Assembly: GCA_030035585.1 (NCBI GenBank)
Contig: CM057472.1
Coordinates: forward strand, 90,517,601-90,581,600
Length of the DNA: 64,000 bases
DNA from: Dugong dugon
Lineage: Eukaryota; Chordata; Mammalia; Sirenia; Dugongidae
Direction of reading: 5' to 3'
Shown here: in pieces, positions 11,893 to 23,026 of the stretch
Position numbering within the stretch: position 1 is the stretch's first letter
Layout: each line of letters begins with the position of its first letter
Program-made: the position numbers and the translations under genes
Notes under the pieces: model-generated
The model's database searches: none
What the model was told of the DNA's origin: nothing
What the model saw: the letters and a program-made list of their open reading frames with translations, nothing else

Positions 11893-12381
11893 AGATGAAA
11901 AAAATGAAGACTTATCCTGGACAGAGCAGAAGAAAAATGTAGAACAAAATTCAAATTCACAAAAAAAGACCAGACTTACTGGTCTGACAGAGACTGGAGG
12001 AAACCCCGATACTACGGCCTCCGAACACCCTGCTAACTCAGAACTGAAGATACTCAGGAAGTCCACCTTTCAGCCAAAGATTAGACAGGCCTATAAAACA
12101 AACAGTAACACATGTGAGGAATGTGCTTTTTAGTTCAATCAAGTATAGGGGACTAAATGGGCAACATCTGCCCAAAAGCAAAGACTAGAAGGCAGGAAGG
12201 GACAGGAAAACTGGATGAATGGACATGGGGAACCCAGGGTGGAAAGGAAAAGGGAAGAGTGCTGACACATTTGGGGATCACAACCAATGTCACAAGACAC
12301 TTGTTGTATAAATTTTTGAATGAGAAATTAATTTGCGCTGTAAACATTCACCTAAAGCACAATAAAATAAAAAAAAAAAGA
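11893..12381 (+). mobile_element. older L1 3' UTR with poly(A)
   Basis: Same block order as the L1 ends at 21298 and 41760 but more diverged: 'gaccagacttactggtctgacagagactggagg', 'ggactaaatgggcaacatctgcc', 'tgtataaatttttgaatgagaaattaat', 'cacctaaagcacaataaaa', and an A-run to 12381. Represents an earlier subfamily of the same L1 lineage. Confidence 0.75.
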
Positions 12382-13040
12382 AGATGACTTAGATCATATT
12401 GGGCTGTCTCTCATCGCTCCCCTGTAAGTAACACAGTGCTGTTTCCTATCTCCAGATTATCATTTATTGCCCAATTTTACAGAGATTTGTTCAAATTATA
12501 TATTCATATAATATTATATATCAAAATAGAGTGTAAGTCTGAGAACACACTATGTGGAACATTTACTAATATACCACAAAATACCTAGCAAAGCAACATG
12601 ATAGCTTTTTAGTAAAATTATTGGTATAGAAATACATTTTAAACATGGAAGATGCAATAACTGAAATAAAAAAAAATCCTTGAAAATAAAAGGTTATAAT
12701 TTTCAAAAAGTTTTAAATAGAGACTTTCCATAATGGACCTTAGGAGCAAGGTGCCTCTTATACTTCTGAACTTGTTTTTTCACTCTGCAAATATTTATCA
12801 CAACTACTATGATTTTGGCCTTGGCTTTACAATGGTAAACTAAAGAAATAAAGAACTTTTAATCTAGCAGGGACTCAGATTAAGAAAATAAATAATTTAG
12901 GCAAAGAACAAGAATAAATGAATAATAAATGAAAGAGTGTGCGTCTTTAGATTGGATGGTTAGGAAAGGTCTCTGTGAGGAATCTATATTTGACTTGGGA
13001 ACTGAAGTTTAAACAGAAGAGAGCTAGACTCAAAGAAGGA
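12382..13040. other. unassigned sequence, partly ancient repeat-like
   Basis: AT-rich. 12770-13025 has the feel of a very old interspersed repeat ('cagggactcagattaag...gaaaggtctctgtgaggaatctatatttgacttgggaactgaag') but I cannot assign it. No gene. Confidence 0.3.
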
Positions 13041-13073
13041 TTTTTTTTTTTTTTTTAACACTAAGGGAGGAGA

Positions 13074-13242
13074 CCAAAACCAAACCAAACCCATTGCCAT
13101 TCAGTTGATTCTGACTCATTAGTGACCCTATAGGACAGAGTGGAACTATCCCCATAGGGTTTCCAAGGAATGGCTGGTGGATTCGAACTGATGACCTTTT
13201 AGTTAGCAGCCAAGCTCTTAACCACTGTACCACCAGGGCTCC
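13074..13242 (-). mobile_element. AfroSINE, short A-type
   Basis: Minus-strand copy: the aaaccaaacccattgcc tail side, then 'tgaccctataggacagag', 'catagggtttccaagg', and a direct join to 'ctggtggattcgaactg', so the long-variant middle is absent. It ends in the head 'ccaccagggctcc'. Imperfect direct repeats aagGGAGGAGA (13063-13073) and aaaGGAGGAGA (13243-13253) flank it. A T-run at 13041-13056 precedes it. Confidence 0.85.
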
Positions 13243-13253
13243 AAAGGAGGAGA

Positions 13254-13854
13254 AAAGGAGCCCAAATTGAAGTTAAACAATCATACAGAGCTTTCTAGAC
13301 AAAGTTAAAGATTGTGGGGGAAAGGAAAACAACAACTAATTCTGAGGCTCTATGAATTAATGCTATTTTTCCTCCTTGGTATATATATGTGTGTATATAT
13401 ATTCTGTTATTCAAAGTGTGGCTTTAGGTTGACAAACAGCTTCAGATATATGTTAAAAAATGACAGGTATGATTACTTTCCTTGGTTCCAGGATGTGCTA
13501 GAACCAGATATGAAGTGCTTAAATGTTGCGGGAAAACCCAATCTACAACCACCTGGAAAGTCACAACATAGCTCCCAAAGATGCTACCAATTTTTTCCTT
13601 GTTATTTTATATGTAAATTTGTCACGAGGAAAATGTAGGCCACTGATGAATGCTTAGAGCTCTACTGTTAATACAAGGATGTTTCAATGACATTTGTTAG
13701 AATGTGTTTGACTTCTGTTAATACTTAATCGTATCAAATTAGAAGACGTATTGAGCATGGGGAATGACTTTTAAGGTATTGTAAACCAAGTACCAGATCC
13801 TATTCAAGAATCCACATCAGTTCTCTCAGTTTCTACTGTTATAATTCTAGCATT
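13254..13854. other. unassigned sequence
   Basis: Contains an open stretch at 13312-13638 (108 codons, plus strand). It has no recognised domain, no splice or promoter context, and begins next to a (TATATG) run. Not called as a gene. Confidence 0.35.
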
Positions 13855-14063
13855 ACCAGTACCAGTTCTGTTGAGTCCACTCTGACTCATGGTGACACCA
13901 TGTGTGTCAGAGTATAGCTGTCCTCCGCAGGGTTTCCAATGGCTGATTTTTCAGAAGTAGATTGGCAGGCCTTTCTTCTGAGGCACATCTGGGTAGACTC
14001 GGACCTCCAACCTTTCTACTAGCAGCTGACAGCATTAATCATTTGCACCAACCAGGTACTCCT
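13855..14063 (-). mobile_element. AfroSINE, B-type
   Basis: B-type diagnostic blocks on this strand: 'actcatggtgacaccatgtgtgtcagagta', 'ttccaatggctgatttttcagaagtagatt', 'aggcctttcttctgaggcacatctgggtagactc'. The tRNA-like head lies on the right. B-type copies differ from A-type by the ATGTGTGTCAGAG block and the ggctgatttttcagaag middle. Confidence 0.85.
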
Positions 14064-14084
14064 ATCTCTAGTATAAAGAAGCTT

Positions 14085-16473
14085 ATGTCTAAATTTGTCT
14101 TTTGTTGTTGGACAAATCTAATACGTCTTTTCTTATGCTAGTATAAAATTTGACCTCCACCCATTCTGCCCTTGGAGTAACACAGAACAAGTCTACTTTT
14201 CCTTTTGCTTAACAGAATTTCAAATACACGAGTGCAATTTCTATATTATTCTTTTCCCAGCTAAATATTTTCTCAATTCCCTGGACTCTTTCTCATATGA
14301 ATTGGTCTATCTATCACTGTGTAGATCATCTTCCTATATCCTAGATATTCTACACTTGACTTCCTGGAATTATCCTTTACAGTTTCTTCAAATCCTCTGG
14401 TTAGTTCAAATTATCATTTATAGCTCTCAGGTACTTGTTAATTTCCTTCTTAAGAAAACTTCCTTTCTTCCCAAAGGAAATTTAAACATTTTTGACCTAT
14501 AGAGAGATTTGACTTCTTTAGGAGTTTTGTAATCTTCACCAAGGTCTTCCTTGATAAATATATTTTTTCCTTTCTTCAACTTTATGATCTTCTAACGTGT
14601 TCACAGATTCTACCAACTTGAGATTCCTGGCAGAGATATTTTATCAGTGGGTATGTCTAAAAACGTAAAGCAGTATTTTCCATAAAAATGTGTTTCAATT
14701 GACTTCCAAAGAGTGAAATCTTGTTAGATTGAGATAGTTTTCTGTAGAATGGCTTTAAAAAGAAAGTTAATAGGCCTGTTATCGTGAATGTAAATAGAGT
14801 ATACAGAAGACGACAATATGTTGTGTGTGGGTTCAATCACTGGTTTTCAAACTGAGTGCCTCAGAGTGACCCCCAGAGCTGCCATATAAATGCATGTATA
14901 ACAAGTGGCACCCACCACAAACTAGATCACTCCACTTCCATCTGCTTTTTAACATTTTTTTATTGTTAAGATTTAGTTTAAAGAGAGGCTAAACATTACT
15001 TTGAAAATAATGGAAACTTCTAAATTATTTGGATGCTATCTTGAGATTTGTCTTTACAAATAGTGGAATATTTTTATTAAGCCTGTTGCTGACACCAAGA
15101 TCTTTTGTAACACTAGAATCTTATTTATAACAATTAATAAAGATGTCACCTACAAGGGCTAATGACACTAAATGGAGAAGCAAGGATTAAGCATAGGTAA
15201 AGTCATGAGCTGCTAGGGCCCAGCTGCCATGCAAATGTCCTTGATAATGAAGAAAGGGGAATGAAATTACAGTTCCTATGGCTGTAGAGAAACAGAATTA
15301 CTCCTATAGAGAATAGTTTCTAAAGGTTCCCTAAGGCTTGTACAGCTCTTTAACTCAGCAAGTGCGTTTTATTTTCACTCACAAAGTGGGAAATGTACCT
15401 CCTTTTCTTTTTCTTTTTCAAGAAATCTGAAGTTTAAGTGTTGTTGAGTCACCTTATCCCTCTTTGAAGAGAGAAATGCCATCCCTTCATAGATTGAATA
15501 TAGAAGATGTATGGGAAAAAAAAAAAAAGAATAGGGAAATGGATCATAACAGCGTTGGATTTAATATTTTCTTCATTTTACAATGTTCTGTCTTGCTTGA
15601 CATGTTTACTCCACAAACGCTTATATTCCTGGCTCAGAGTTGTTCTCTGAACACCACGGTGCATAATTAATGTCAAGGTGGAAGGCGATTATGCTGCAAA
15701 TGTGGCTCCCTCTGCTCTGAAAAGCATTTTTAAAGCCAATTTAGGTCACACATGGTTCAGTCTCTTAGAAATTTTTCTTAATTGTACAGCTAAAGAGAAT
15801 GCCTCTGGGCATTTATTAACAGACATTCCAATGGGCTGCCTATCCTGGGGTGTGTGAGTGTGCTAGAAGAGGGTACAATATCTCACAGAGTGTGCAGGGG
15901 GGGGAGGTGTGATTGTCACAGGAGAGAGAGACTCCAAGAAGATAATTCTTTTCAAGCCTTACAGAAATTGAAGCAAAGCAACAGAGCAAAGAACGCAATT
16001 TAGCTAAAAAGTGTGTGACGAATTGTGCAGCGTTTTAAAGAAGAAAGCTGTTCTGATTTTCTTCACTCCAGTAAACGTCTGAGGTTCACATGGCAAGGAA
16101 CATGTGAGGCTAGGAACTAGAGACAAAATACATTTTTAAATGGACCGTTTCTTTTATGTTCTGTTGTCATTAGCTGCTGTTTCTGAGTCGTCAGCTGGCT
16201 GGGGGGAGGCTGACAAAGCTTGCAGCATCACTCACTGAACTCAAAGGTGATGAAAAAAATCTCAAGCTTGTTTTGGCTTCCACAGTCACCGAGGTTGGAG
16301 CCAGAAGATGTGCTGTCCTGGAGGTGACAGGCAATGTTGTGGTGAGGAAGGAAGAAAAAGGAGGTCCACTTAGATTTACCATCTGCATGGAAGATTGCAC
16401 TAACTTGGAGTGGAATAGTACTAGATGGCACCTCCTTTTGCCTTTCGTTTCTTTCTTCCTAATCTCCCAACTT
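14085..16473. other. repeat-poor sequence, no gene seen
   Basis: 2.4 kb without a recognised repeat. Open frames are short and unsupported (for example 14302-14502, and 16191-16533 on both strands). There is a G-run at 15897-15906. Possible single-copy regulatory DNA, but I see no decisive motif. Confidence 0.4.
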
Positions 16474-16483
16474 CATCACATAA

Positions 16484-16666
16484 TAAACCAAAAAAACCCC
16501 AACCAAACCCGTTTGCTGTCAAGTCGATTCTAACTCATAGTGACCCTACAGAACAGAGAAGAACTGTCCCATAGGGTTTCCAAGGAGCATCTGGTGGATT
16601 CAAACTGCTGACCTTTTGGTTAGCAGCCATGGCTCTTAACCACTACACCGCCAGGGTTTCCCATCA
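16484..16666 (-). mobile_element. AfroSINE, short A-type, TSD
   Basis: Minus-strand SINE with 'gtcaagtcgattctaactcatagtgaccc', 'catagggtttccaaggagc' and the head 'taaccactacaccgccagggttt'. Perfect 10-bp direct repeats CATCACATAA at 16474-16483 and 16667-16676. Confidence 0.9.
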
Positions 16667-16732
16667 CATCACATAAATGCACACCATCTTTCCACACATT
16701 TCTCTTAAAAAATTATGTATGAATATAAGAAA

Positions 16733-17229
16733 TGTTGTTGTTGTTCAGTGCGATCAAGTCGGTTCTGACCCATAGCGACCCTATAGACAGTAGAATGAAA
16801 CACTGCCTGGTCCTGTGCCATCCTCACAATTGTTACTATGTTTAAGCCAATTGTTGGAGCCACTGTGTCAATCCCTCTTATTGAGGGTCTTCCTCTTTTT
16901 TGCTGACCCTCTACTTTACCAAGCATGATGTCCTTCTCCTGGGACTAGTCCCTCCTAATAACACGTCCAAAGTACGTGAGAAGAAGTCTAGTCATCTTCG
17001 CTTCCAAGGAGCACTCTGGTTGTACTTCTTCCAAGACAGATTTGTTTGGCGGCCCATGGTATATTCACTATTCTTTGCCAATACTGTAAGTCAAAGGCGT
17101 CAATTCTTCTTCCGTCTTCCTTATTCATTGTCCAGCTTTCACGTGCATATGAGGTGATTGACAATACCATAGCTTGGGTCAGGGGCACCTTAGTCCTCAA
17201 AGTGACATCTTTGCTTTTCAACACTTTAT
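16733..17229 (-). mobile_element. RTE-clade LINE, 3' part
   Basis: Minus-strand RTE end beginning with a TGTTGTTGTT tail complement and 'gatcaagtcggttctgacccatagcgaccc'. Reading the minus strand, it encodes remnants of the RTE C-terminal region, for example an 'SYARESWTMNKED' stretch. It is 5'-truncated and the frame is interrupted. I found no convincing TSD. Confidence 0.85.
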
Positions 17230-17473
17230 ACTCCTCATATATAATCACCATGTGCCTTAAGTGGATAGTTAAGAAGCAGAGCTTAAGACAAAAATTCCTT
17301 TGCAGGGGATTTGGTGAGGGACGGCTCTGAGGTGAGACTTGTAAGGAAGTGAGGGAAGCAGGATAGGTCTGGGAAGAAACTCTGCAAAGATGTGGGTTCA
17401 GCCTCAGCTTGATCCCACAGGGAGCTCTGGTCCATGAATAGTAACACATGCTTGTCTCACCTTGAGGCAAACC
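17230..17473 (-). repeat. possible old interspersed repeat, split by a SINE
   Basis: This segment plus 17691-17811 read as one unit interrupted by the SINE at 17474. The minus strand resembles an old LTR- or LINE-like 3' end with a degraded AATAAA-like region. The family was not identified. Confidence 0.3.
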
Positions 17474-17690
17474 AAAAAAAAAAAAAAAAAAAAAAAAAGA
17501 TCAAACTCGTTGCTATCTTGTTGGTCCTGACCCATAGTACAGAGTAGAACTGCCCTATAGGGTTTCCAAGGCTGAAACCTGTATGGAAGCAGACTGTCAC
17601 ATCTTTCTCCGATGGAGCGGCTGGTTGGTTCAAACTGCCAACCTTTCAGTTAGCAGCCTAGCTCTTAACCACTGTGCCACCAGAGCTCCT
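17474..17690 (-). mobile_element. AfroSINE, long A-type, long A/T tail
   Basis: A run of 25-26 A at 17474-17499. Then 'tagtacagagtagaactgccctatagggtttccaaggctg', the long-variant middle 'tggaagcagactgtcacatctttctcc', and the head 'taaccactgtgccaccagagctcct'. A small deletion lies between 'gacccatag' and 'tacagag'. Confidence 0.85.
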
Positions 17691-17817
17691 ACTCCATATT
17701 AGTCATTGGCTATGGGCTGCCCTTGGGGGAGGGGTGTAACCTTGCAGGTACTTCCAAAGGGTGGCTCCAGTCAGGCTCCTGAGGGCAATTCTCATGAAAA
17801 TGATGTTCCTGTGTGGT

Positions 17818-17940
17818 GCAGTGGTTAAGCGTTTGGCTGCTAACCGAAAGGCTGGCAATTTGAACCAACCAGCCACTCCTTGGAAATCCTACAGGGTTTC
17901 TATAGGGTCGCTATGAGTCGAAATCGACTTGACAGCAATG
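17818..17940 (+). mobile_element. AfroSINE, short A-type
   Basis: Head with an A-box-like gtggtgcagtggttaagcg, then 'gctgctaaccgaaaggctggc' and the 3' block 'tatagggtcgctatgagtcg'. The 6-bp repeats GATGTT at 17812-17817 and 17941-17946 may be the target duplication. The middle is shortened. Confidence 0.8.
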
Positions 17941-17974
17941 GATGTTGTGGTGTGTGTGTGAGCTCTTAGCAGCT

Positions 17975-17997
17975 GGGGGATGGGGCAGGGGTAGGGG
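17975..17997 (+). other. G-quadruplex motif
   Basis: Four G-runs (G5, G4, G4, G4) separated by 2-nt loops AT, CA and TA. This is a canonical, very compact quadruplex-forming pattern outside the neighbouring repeats. It could act at DNA or RNA level, but no promoter context is visible. Confidence 0.6.
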
Positions 17998-18151
17998 CAG
18001 GTAAAGGAAAATTTGCCAGAATACCAATAGCATCTATGACATCATGCAAAATATCCAAAGCGTGCAGCATTTTGTTTATGACTGGAACATCCCAGAACCT
18101 GTTGTAGATAAGAGAAATCAGTATGTGATGGTAATTATTGAAGATACAGGA

Positions 18152-18369
18152 TAGGGGTCAACAATCATTTTCTACATAGGTCCATCCAGACAGTTCATAT
18201 TTTAGACTTTGTAAGCAGACAGCTTCTGTTGCAACTACTCGACTCTGCTATTGTAGCATAAAAATAGATATAGACAACACATAAGCTAATGGGCAAGGAT
18301 GTGTTGCAGTAAAACGTTAACAGGTAGGGGGCCAATTTTGGCCTGCAGGTTATAGTTTGCTGATCCCTG
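18152..18369 (+). mobile_element. hAT-Charlie-type DNA transposon, non-autonomous
   Basis: TIR-like start 'taggggtcaacaa' and end 'gtttgctgatccctg'. The interior 'agttcatattttagactttgtaagcagac', 'ttgcaactactcgactctgctattgtagc' is a very common mammalian hAT non-autonomous family. The flanking 8-mers ATACAGGA and AAATAGGG match at 5 of 8 positions. The same family recurs at 62735. Confidence 0.7.
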
Positions 18370-18492
18370 AAATAGGGAATAAAACAGAGAAGAGTAACCA
18401 GTGTCCCCAATTTATCTACCCTGTTAAAATATTGTTAATTTTTCATTAAGATAAAAGATATAAACATCATGTTTTTCAAATTTGTTTAAAAG

Positions 18493-18624
18493 TATAGGCT
18501 TTGCAGTTATAGTAAAGGATATTTGAATTCCAGTTCTGCCACTTCCAGGCCATTAATTTCACAGGATATTGTTGAGGAATAAGTAAGGGAATTATTTAAT
18601 GCTCTTATGATATAATACCTGGTG
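18493..18624 (-). repeat. MIR SINE (part before SINE insertion)
   Basis: The reverse complement matches MIR. On the plus strand: 'ttgaattccagttctgccacttccag', 'ttgttgaggaataagt', 'ataatacctggtgc'. It continues at 18838-18870 after the B-type SINE. Confidence 0.7.
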
Positions 18625-18837
18625 CTTAAAACCAGTTGTCATGGAGTCAACACCAACTCATGGTGACCCCATGTGTGTCAGAGTAGAACTGTGCTCCACA
18701 GAGATTTCAATGACTGGTTTTTTTTTAGAAGTAGATCACCAGGCCTTTCTTCCAAGGTACCTCTGGATGGACTCAAATCTCTAACTGTTCAGATAGCAGC
18801 TGATCATATTAACATTTGTACCACCCAGGGACACTGC
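18625..18837 (-). mobile_element. AfroSINE, B-type, inserted in a MIR
   Basis: 'aaaccagttgtcatggagtcaacaccaactcatggtgacc' to 'gtaccacccagggaca'. Flanked by CCTGGTG at 18618-18624 and 18838-18844, which is MIR sequence on both sides. A clean nested insertion. Confidence 0.9.
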
Positions 18838-18870
18838 CTGGTGATTAGTAAGGGCTTAATAAATGGTAAT
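18838..18870 (-). repeat. MIR SINE (part after SINE insertion)
   Basis: 'cctggtgattagtaagggcttaataaatgg' is the MIR end whose other part is 18493-18624. Confidence 0.65.
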
Positions 18871-19234
18871 TTTTTTTATTGTTGTTCTTGTTTCTCATGG
18901 ATTATTGTTTTATAATTGCTTCCCTGGTAATTATCACTACTTTTTTTTCCAGTGTCTGGTTTGCTTCTGAGACATCATGAGATTGAAAATTAAGTTCTGC
19001 AGGATAAATATGACTACATAAGGAAAGCTGTTTTCTCACATTGTTTTGACCCAGGACCAAGATACCTGCTTTCTAATTTCCTGTTCTCTCCCTCTGTCTT
19101 GCTTAGCAGAGATAGATGGAATAAAGATTTATAAAATAGATCCTCATCTAGAGATAGAATTGATCTTATAGAGGAATTAAACTGGATGGAAGTATGGTAG
19201 AAAACCTGACTGATCAGTAGATCCTATTTGCTAT
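18871..19234. other. unassigned sequence
   Basis: No recognised gene or repeat. Confidence 0.35.
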
Positions 19235-19242
19235 AACAAAGA

Positions 19243-19447
19243 ATTAAAAACCAAACCAGTTGCCATCCAGTCAGTTATGACTCATGGTGACCCCATGTGT
19301 GTCAGAGTAGAACTGAGCTCCATAGGGCTTTCAATGGCTGATTTTTTGGAAGCAGATCACCAGGACTTTCTTCCACAGCACCTCTTTGTGGACTCGAACT
19401 TCAGTTAGTAGCCAATTAAGTTAACTGTTTGCACCAGCAGGAACTCC
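19243..19447 (-). mobile_element. AfroSINE, B-type, TSD
   Basis: 'gaccccatgtgtgtcagagtagaact', 'tttcaatggctgattttttggaagcagatcacc', head 'tgtttgcaccagcaggaactcc'. Perfect 8-bp repeats AACAAAGA at 19235-19242 and 19448-19455. Confidence 0.9.
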
Positions 19448-19455
19448 AACAAAGA

Positions 19456-20180
19456 CTTACCGGAGGGGAAAAATGTGATAACCTGAGATGGCACCTTAAC
19501 CTGGCCACTCCTATGACCACCATTTGCCTAGATTACTTGATGGATGCCTGAGATTCTGACTTCATTGAGTGTAAATCAAAACAACTCTCACTTGTTTCAT
19601 TTACCTTCCATTATAAAATGGAGGCAAGCCTTGGACTGGGGCTTGATTTAAAACAGAGCTGTCTCTCTCTGTTTCTCAGGCAGGAAAGAAATGTGAGCAA
19701 AAATTACTCTTGTCTCTAAGGAGCCTGTGGAGTTGGCCCTTTTTCCAGAGAAGATGCTGGAAGGGCTGGTGCTGCTGATGCAGATTCATTGAGGAAGTGT
19801 ACTCCTCAGAGGCAGGCCATCCATCATTAATCAGTTGTGGGGTTTTCCCTGCCCAGACAGCTACATAATGTCCACGTTGGACATATAGCTCCACATCAGC
19901 CCAGGGGAAACAAATGGCACCCCTTCTGTTGATTAAATGGATTGGGTCATCCAAAGGTATCTGTTTTATGGAATCATTTGACTTACGGAGCAGCCTCATG
20001 TTACAGATAAATGAAATCCTGGAGGAAAGTAGCCAAATCTACTTTTTAGTTATTTTTCCAGAAGTAGAGCCATTAGTTGCCAGAAAAAGTTTAGCTCTAT
20101 AATAATGGGGGACAGAAGCCAGACTAAGAGAGCACTGGACTTGGAGTAAGTATCCTTTGCTTTTCAAATAAAATCCCAGT
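19456..20180. other. unassigned sequence
   Basis: Contains a minus-strand open frame at 19676-19999 (107 codons) with no recognised domain and no supporting context. No repeats recognised. Confidence 0.35.
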
Positions 20181-20440
20181 TGTTCATCATGGCTGTTAAC
20201 CCCTCAGTCTCATACTACTTTTACCCCATTTGTAACTTCCAGTCACATTGGCTTCCTTTTTGTCCCTCAAATTGGCCAAATGTATGCCATTCCAGCGACT
20301 TTGCACCTTCTGTTCCTTTTACCTGGAACACCCTTCGCTCAGGTTCACAAGACTGGTTCTTTGCTTCCTCTTAAAGAGGTACCCATATCACTCTTTGGTA
20401 CATTATCCTGGATTATTATCTTGACAGCACTTTTCATTAC
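20181..20440 (+). repeat. L2 LINE (part before SINE)
   Basis: L2 order: 'cagtcacattggcttcctttttg', 'gactttgcaccttctgttccttttacctggaacacccttcgc', 'tacattatcctggattattatc'. It continues at 20654. Confidence 0.7.
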
Positions 20441-20653
20441 CTAAACCAAAACCAAACCAGTTGCTGTCAAGTCGATTCTGACTCATGGCTACCCCATGTG
20501 TTTCAAAGTAGAACTGTGCTCCATAGGGTTTTTGATGGCTGTGATCTTTTAGAAGTAGATTGCTAGGCCTTTCTTCCAAGGTGCCTCTGGGTGGCTTTGA
20601 ACTACCAAACTTTTGACTAGTAGCCAAGCACTTAATTTTTGCAATTCTCAGGG
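20441..20653 (-). mobile_element. AfroSINE, B-type, 12-bp TSD, inserted in L2
   Basis: 'ttgctgtcaagtcgattctgactcatgg' through 'gccaagcacttaatttttgca'. Perfect 12-bp direct repeats ACTTTTCATTAC at 20429-20440 and 20654-20665. One of the cleanest insertions in the window; both flanks are L2. Confidence 0.92.
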
Positions 20654-20835
20654 ACTTTTCATTACTCGGGATTCTCTTATTTATTTGTTTACTTCTTTAT
20701 TGTTTAAGTTCCCCTTCTAAAATATAAACTTCACGAGGGCATCACTTTTTTTTTCTGTCCTGTCCTTAGCTCCTAGAATAATGCCTGGCACAAGGTGATG
20801 CTTAATTAGTATTTGCTGAAAGAATGAGTCAGACA
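20654..20835 (+). repeat. L2 LINE 3' end (part after SINE)
   Basis: 'ctaaaatataaacttcacgagggcatcac', 'cctagaataatgcctggcacaagg', 'ttagtatttgctgaaagaatga' are the L2 terminal blocks. Confidence 0.75.
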
Positions 20836-21288
20836 ATTTGGATCCTGCTCGAAAGTAGTCCTATGACAATTAGAAATTTTCATATTCTTGTTGGGTCTCA
20901 GTTTTCTTAAAATGAAGGGATTTAAATATTACAGAATTTATATACTTAAACTTTATGACTCTTCGAAGATTTTTTAAAACTGACTTCATGTTTTGCTAGC
21001 CATACCCCCACCCCCCGAAAAAAAGATCATAATATTGGAATCAGGAGTTAGCATTCTACATCTTTCCCTGTGGCTATTTCCCCACAAGGCCATAGAGACT
21101 AATTGATTCCATCAGTTCTGTTATTTGACATCACAAAAAGTCTGTTTATTTTCAGCTGGTGTGGATACAGTTCAAATGACTAGTTTAAGAAGAGATTAAA
21201 TTAGAAGAGCTGACCCTTAAAATCCTAGGATATGAGTTACAAATATGAATTTTGCCAAATGTCAGTAGATTATTTTCCATTAAGAAGT
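20836..21288. other. unassigned sequence
   Basis: No gene or confident repeat. Confidence 0.35.
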
Positions 21289-21297
21289 GGTCCTTAG

Positions 21298-21780
21298 CTG
21301 CCCTGACAGGGAACACAACAGAGAGTCCCTGATGGAGCAGGAGAAAAGCAGGGTGCAGAACTCAAATTCTAGTAAAAAGACCGGACTTAATGGTCTGACT
21401 GAGACTGGAGGAGCGCCAGAAAGTATGACCCCTGACTCTCTGTCAGCCCAGAACTGAAACCATTCCTGAGGCCAACTCTTCAGACAAAGATTAGACTGGA
21501 CTAGGGGAAGTAAAATGATACTCGGGAAGAGTGTGCTTCTTAGTTCAAGTAGATACATGAGACTAAATGGGCGGCTTCTTTCCGGAGGTGAGATGAGAAG
21601 GCAGAGAGGGTCGGGAGATGGTTGAACAGACACGAGAAATCAGGAATGGAAAGGAGGAGTGTGCTGTCACAGTACAGGGAGAGCAATTAGGGTCACATAA
21701 CAATGTATGTATAAATTTTTGTATGAGAGACTAACTTGAATTGTAAGCTTTCACTTAAGGTACAGCAATAAAAAAAAAAA
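21298..21780 (+). mobile_element. L1 3' UTR, 5'-truncated, TSD and poly(A)
   Basis: Contains the full L1 3' UTR order seen at 41760-42238 ('gacagggaacacaacagagagtccctgatggagcaggag', 'gacttaatggtctgactgagactggagg', 'gtgcttcttagttcaagtag') and an A-run. Direct repeats GGTCCTTAG at 21289-21297 and 21783-21791 flank it. A short TPRT insertion. Confidence 0.9.
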
Positions 21781-21830
21781 TGGGTCCTTAGTTAATGAAG
21801 ACAGTTGAACATGGCACGCTCGCTACAGTT

Positions 21831-22020
21831 CTGGTTAACATGATCAGCTGTTAACCAAAAGGTTGGAGGTCTGAGTCCACCCAGAGGTACCCTGGAAGAA
21901 AGGCCTGGTGATCTACTTCCAAAAAATCAGCCATTGAAAATCCTATGGAGCACAGTTCTGCTCTGACACACATGGGCCACCTTAAGTCGGAGTTGACTCT
22001 TGGCAGTTGGTTTTTGTTCA
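21831..22020 (+). mobile_element. AfroSINE, B-type, plus strand, TSD
   Basis: 'gctgttaaccaaaaggttggaggtctgagtcc' head remnant, 'gaagaaaggcctggtgatctacttcc' middle, 'ctctgacacacatgggccac' and the 'agtcggagttgactcttggcagttgg' tail. TSD CTACAGTT at 21823-21830 and 22021-22028. The middle block is nearly the same as the RTE 5' leader at 45889-45940. Confidence 0.9.
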
Positions 22021-22028
22021 CTACAGTT

Positions 22029-22445
22029 TATGTTGGTAATATTAAGAAATGAGCAACATTGACTTTGATTTTTTTTTCAGAAATGGTAGAAAATCTCTCC
22101 TAACACACCGTTCCATACATATCATTGAAGATCGCTGTTTTATCAGCAAGATCTTGAATATACCTTTCTAGACCATTGTAACTGTCTTGTCCAATCGCTC
22201 ATTTCTATGCTGAGATCACATGCCATGTGGTGGTGGTTGATATTATTTGATCAATGCTATTCATTCACATTCTTCATTCTGTGCACATAGCAGTGTGTGA
22301 ATAATTTCAGAAACCAAAGGAAGAGTGGTTATCAGTATATTTCATTCTTGTTCACGAACATTAAGTGTTTACTATGCTCAGCACTTTGAGAAATACAGTA
22401 ATGTAGAAATCATTGTCCTGCCCTACTTTATAATCTAGATTAGAT
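22029..22445. other. unassigned sequence
   Basis: No gene or confident repeat. Confidence 0.35.
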
Positions 22446-22449
22446 ATAA

Positions 22450-22690
22450 TAAACATTCCTTAAACACCTACTGTTTGCCAGGTATCATCTGGGTACTTTT
22501 ACTTTAATTATGTCATTTATTCTATAAAACCATCAAGCTTTATAAGTGTTATTGTCCAAATTTTGAAGATGATAAAACTTAAGTTTAGAAAGTTCTTGCA
22601 ATTTTCCCAAGATTAAATTTTTGTTAAAGCTAGATCTCAAAATTACTTTTCTGATTATAAGTCCAGTGTTCATGTCACTAGACTACAGAA
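22450..22690 (+). repeat. MIR SINE
   Basis: 'taaacacctactgtttgccaggtatcatctgggtac', 'ttaattatgtcatttattctataaaacc', 'gaagatgataaaacttaagttta', 'agtccagtgttcatgtcac' follow the MIR order in sense. Confidence 0.65.
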
Positions 22691-22862
22691 AGACAAATGA
22701 CAGACAGCATTAATGAAATGACTATAGAACAAGGACAGCTGCTTTAAATACTGTAGCAACCAAGAGCCCGAAGAATGGCAGGGGAGTTGAAAAGTACTTC
22801 TATATTTTCACTTGGAGGAGAAAGGGTTTCCCTAGCCTCTCTTGATACATACAGGGCTTTGA

Positions 22863-23018
22863 ACAGGTTCGTTCTGGTTCAAACCCCCATTCAAAAGTTG
22901 CATTTTTACCTGTCTTAGGCTGGGTTCTGTAGAGAAGAAAACAGGTTCGTTCTGGTTCAAACCCCCGTTCAAAAGTTGCATTTTTACCTGTCTTAGGCTG
23001 GGTTCTGTAGAGAAGAAA
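22863..23018. repeat. 78-bp tandem duplication
   Basis: Two adjacent copies, 22863-22940 and about 22941-23018, differing at one base in the readable part (CCCAT against CCCGT). The unit spans the junction between the hAT arm and the LTR-like repeat, so it arose after that repeat inserted. Near-identity implies a recent event. Confidence 0.9.
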
Positions 23019-23026
23019 AACCAGCG

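Noticed and set aside
12770-13025. Very old interspersed repeat, also suspected at 26700-26870, 48205-48290 and 58595-58690
   Set aside because: Similar phrases recur ('tactgtgtgtcaggcattatg'-like starts, 'gaaaggtctctgtgagg'-like ends), but identity is too low to assign a family by eye.
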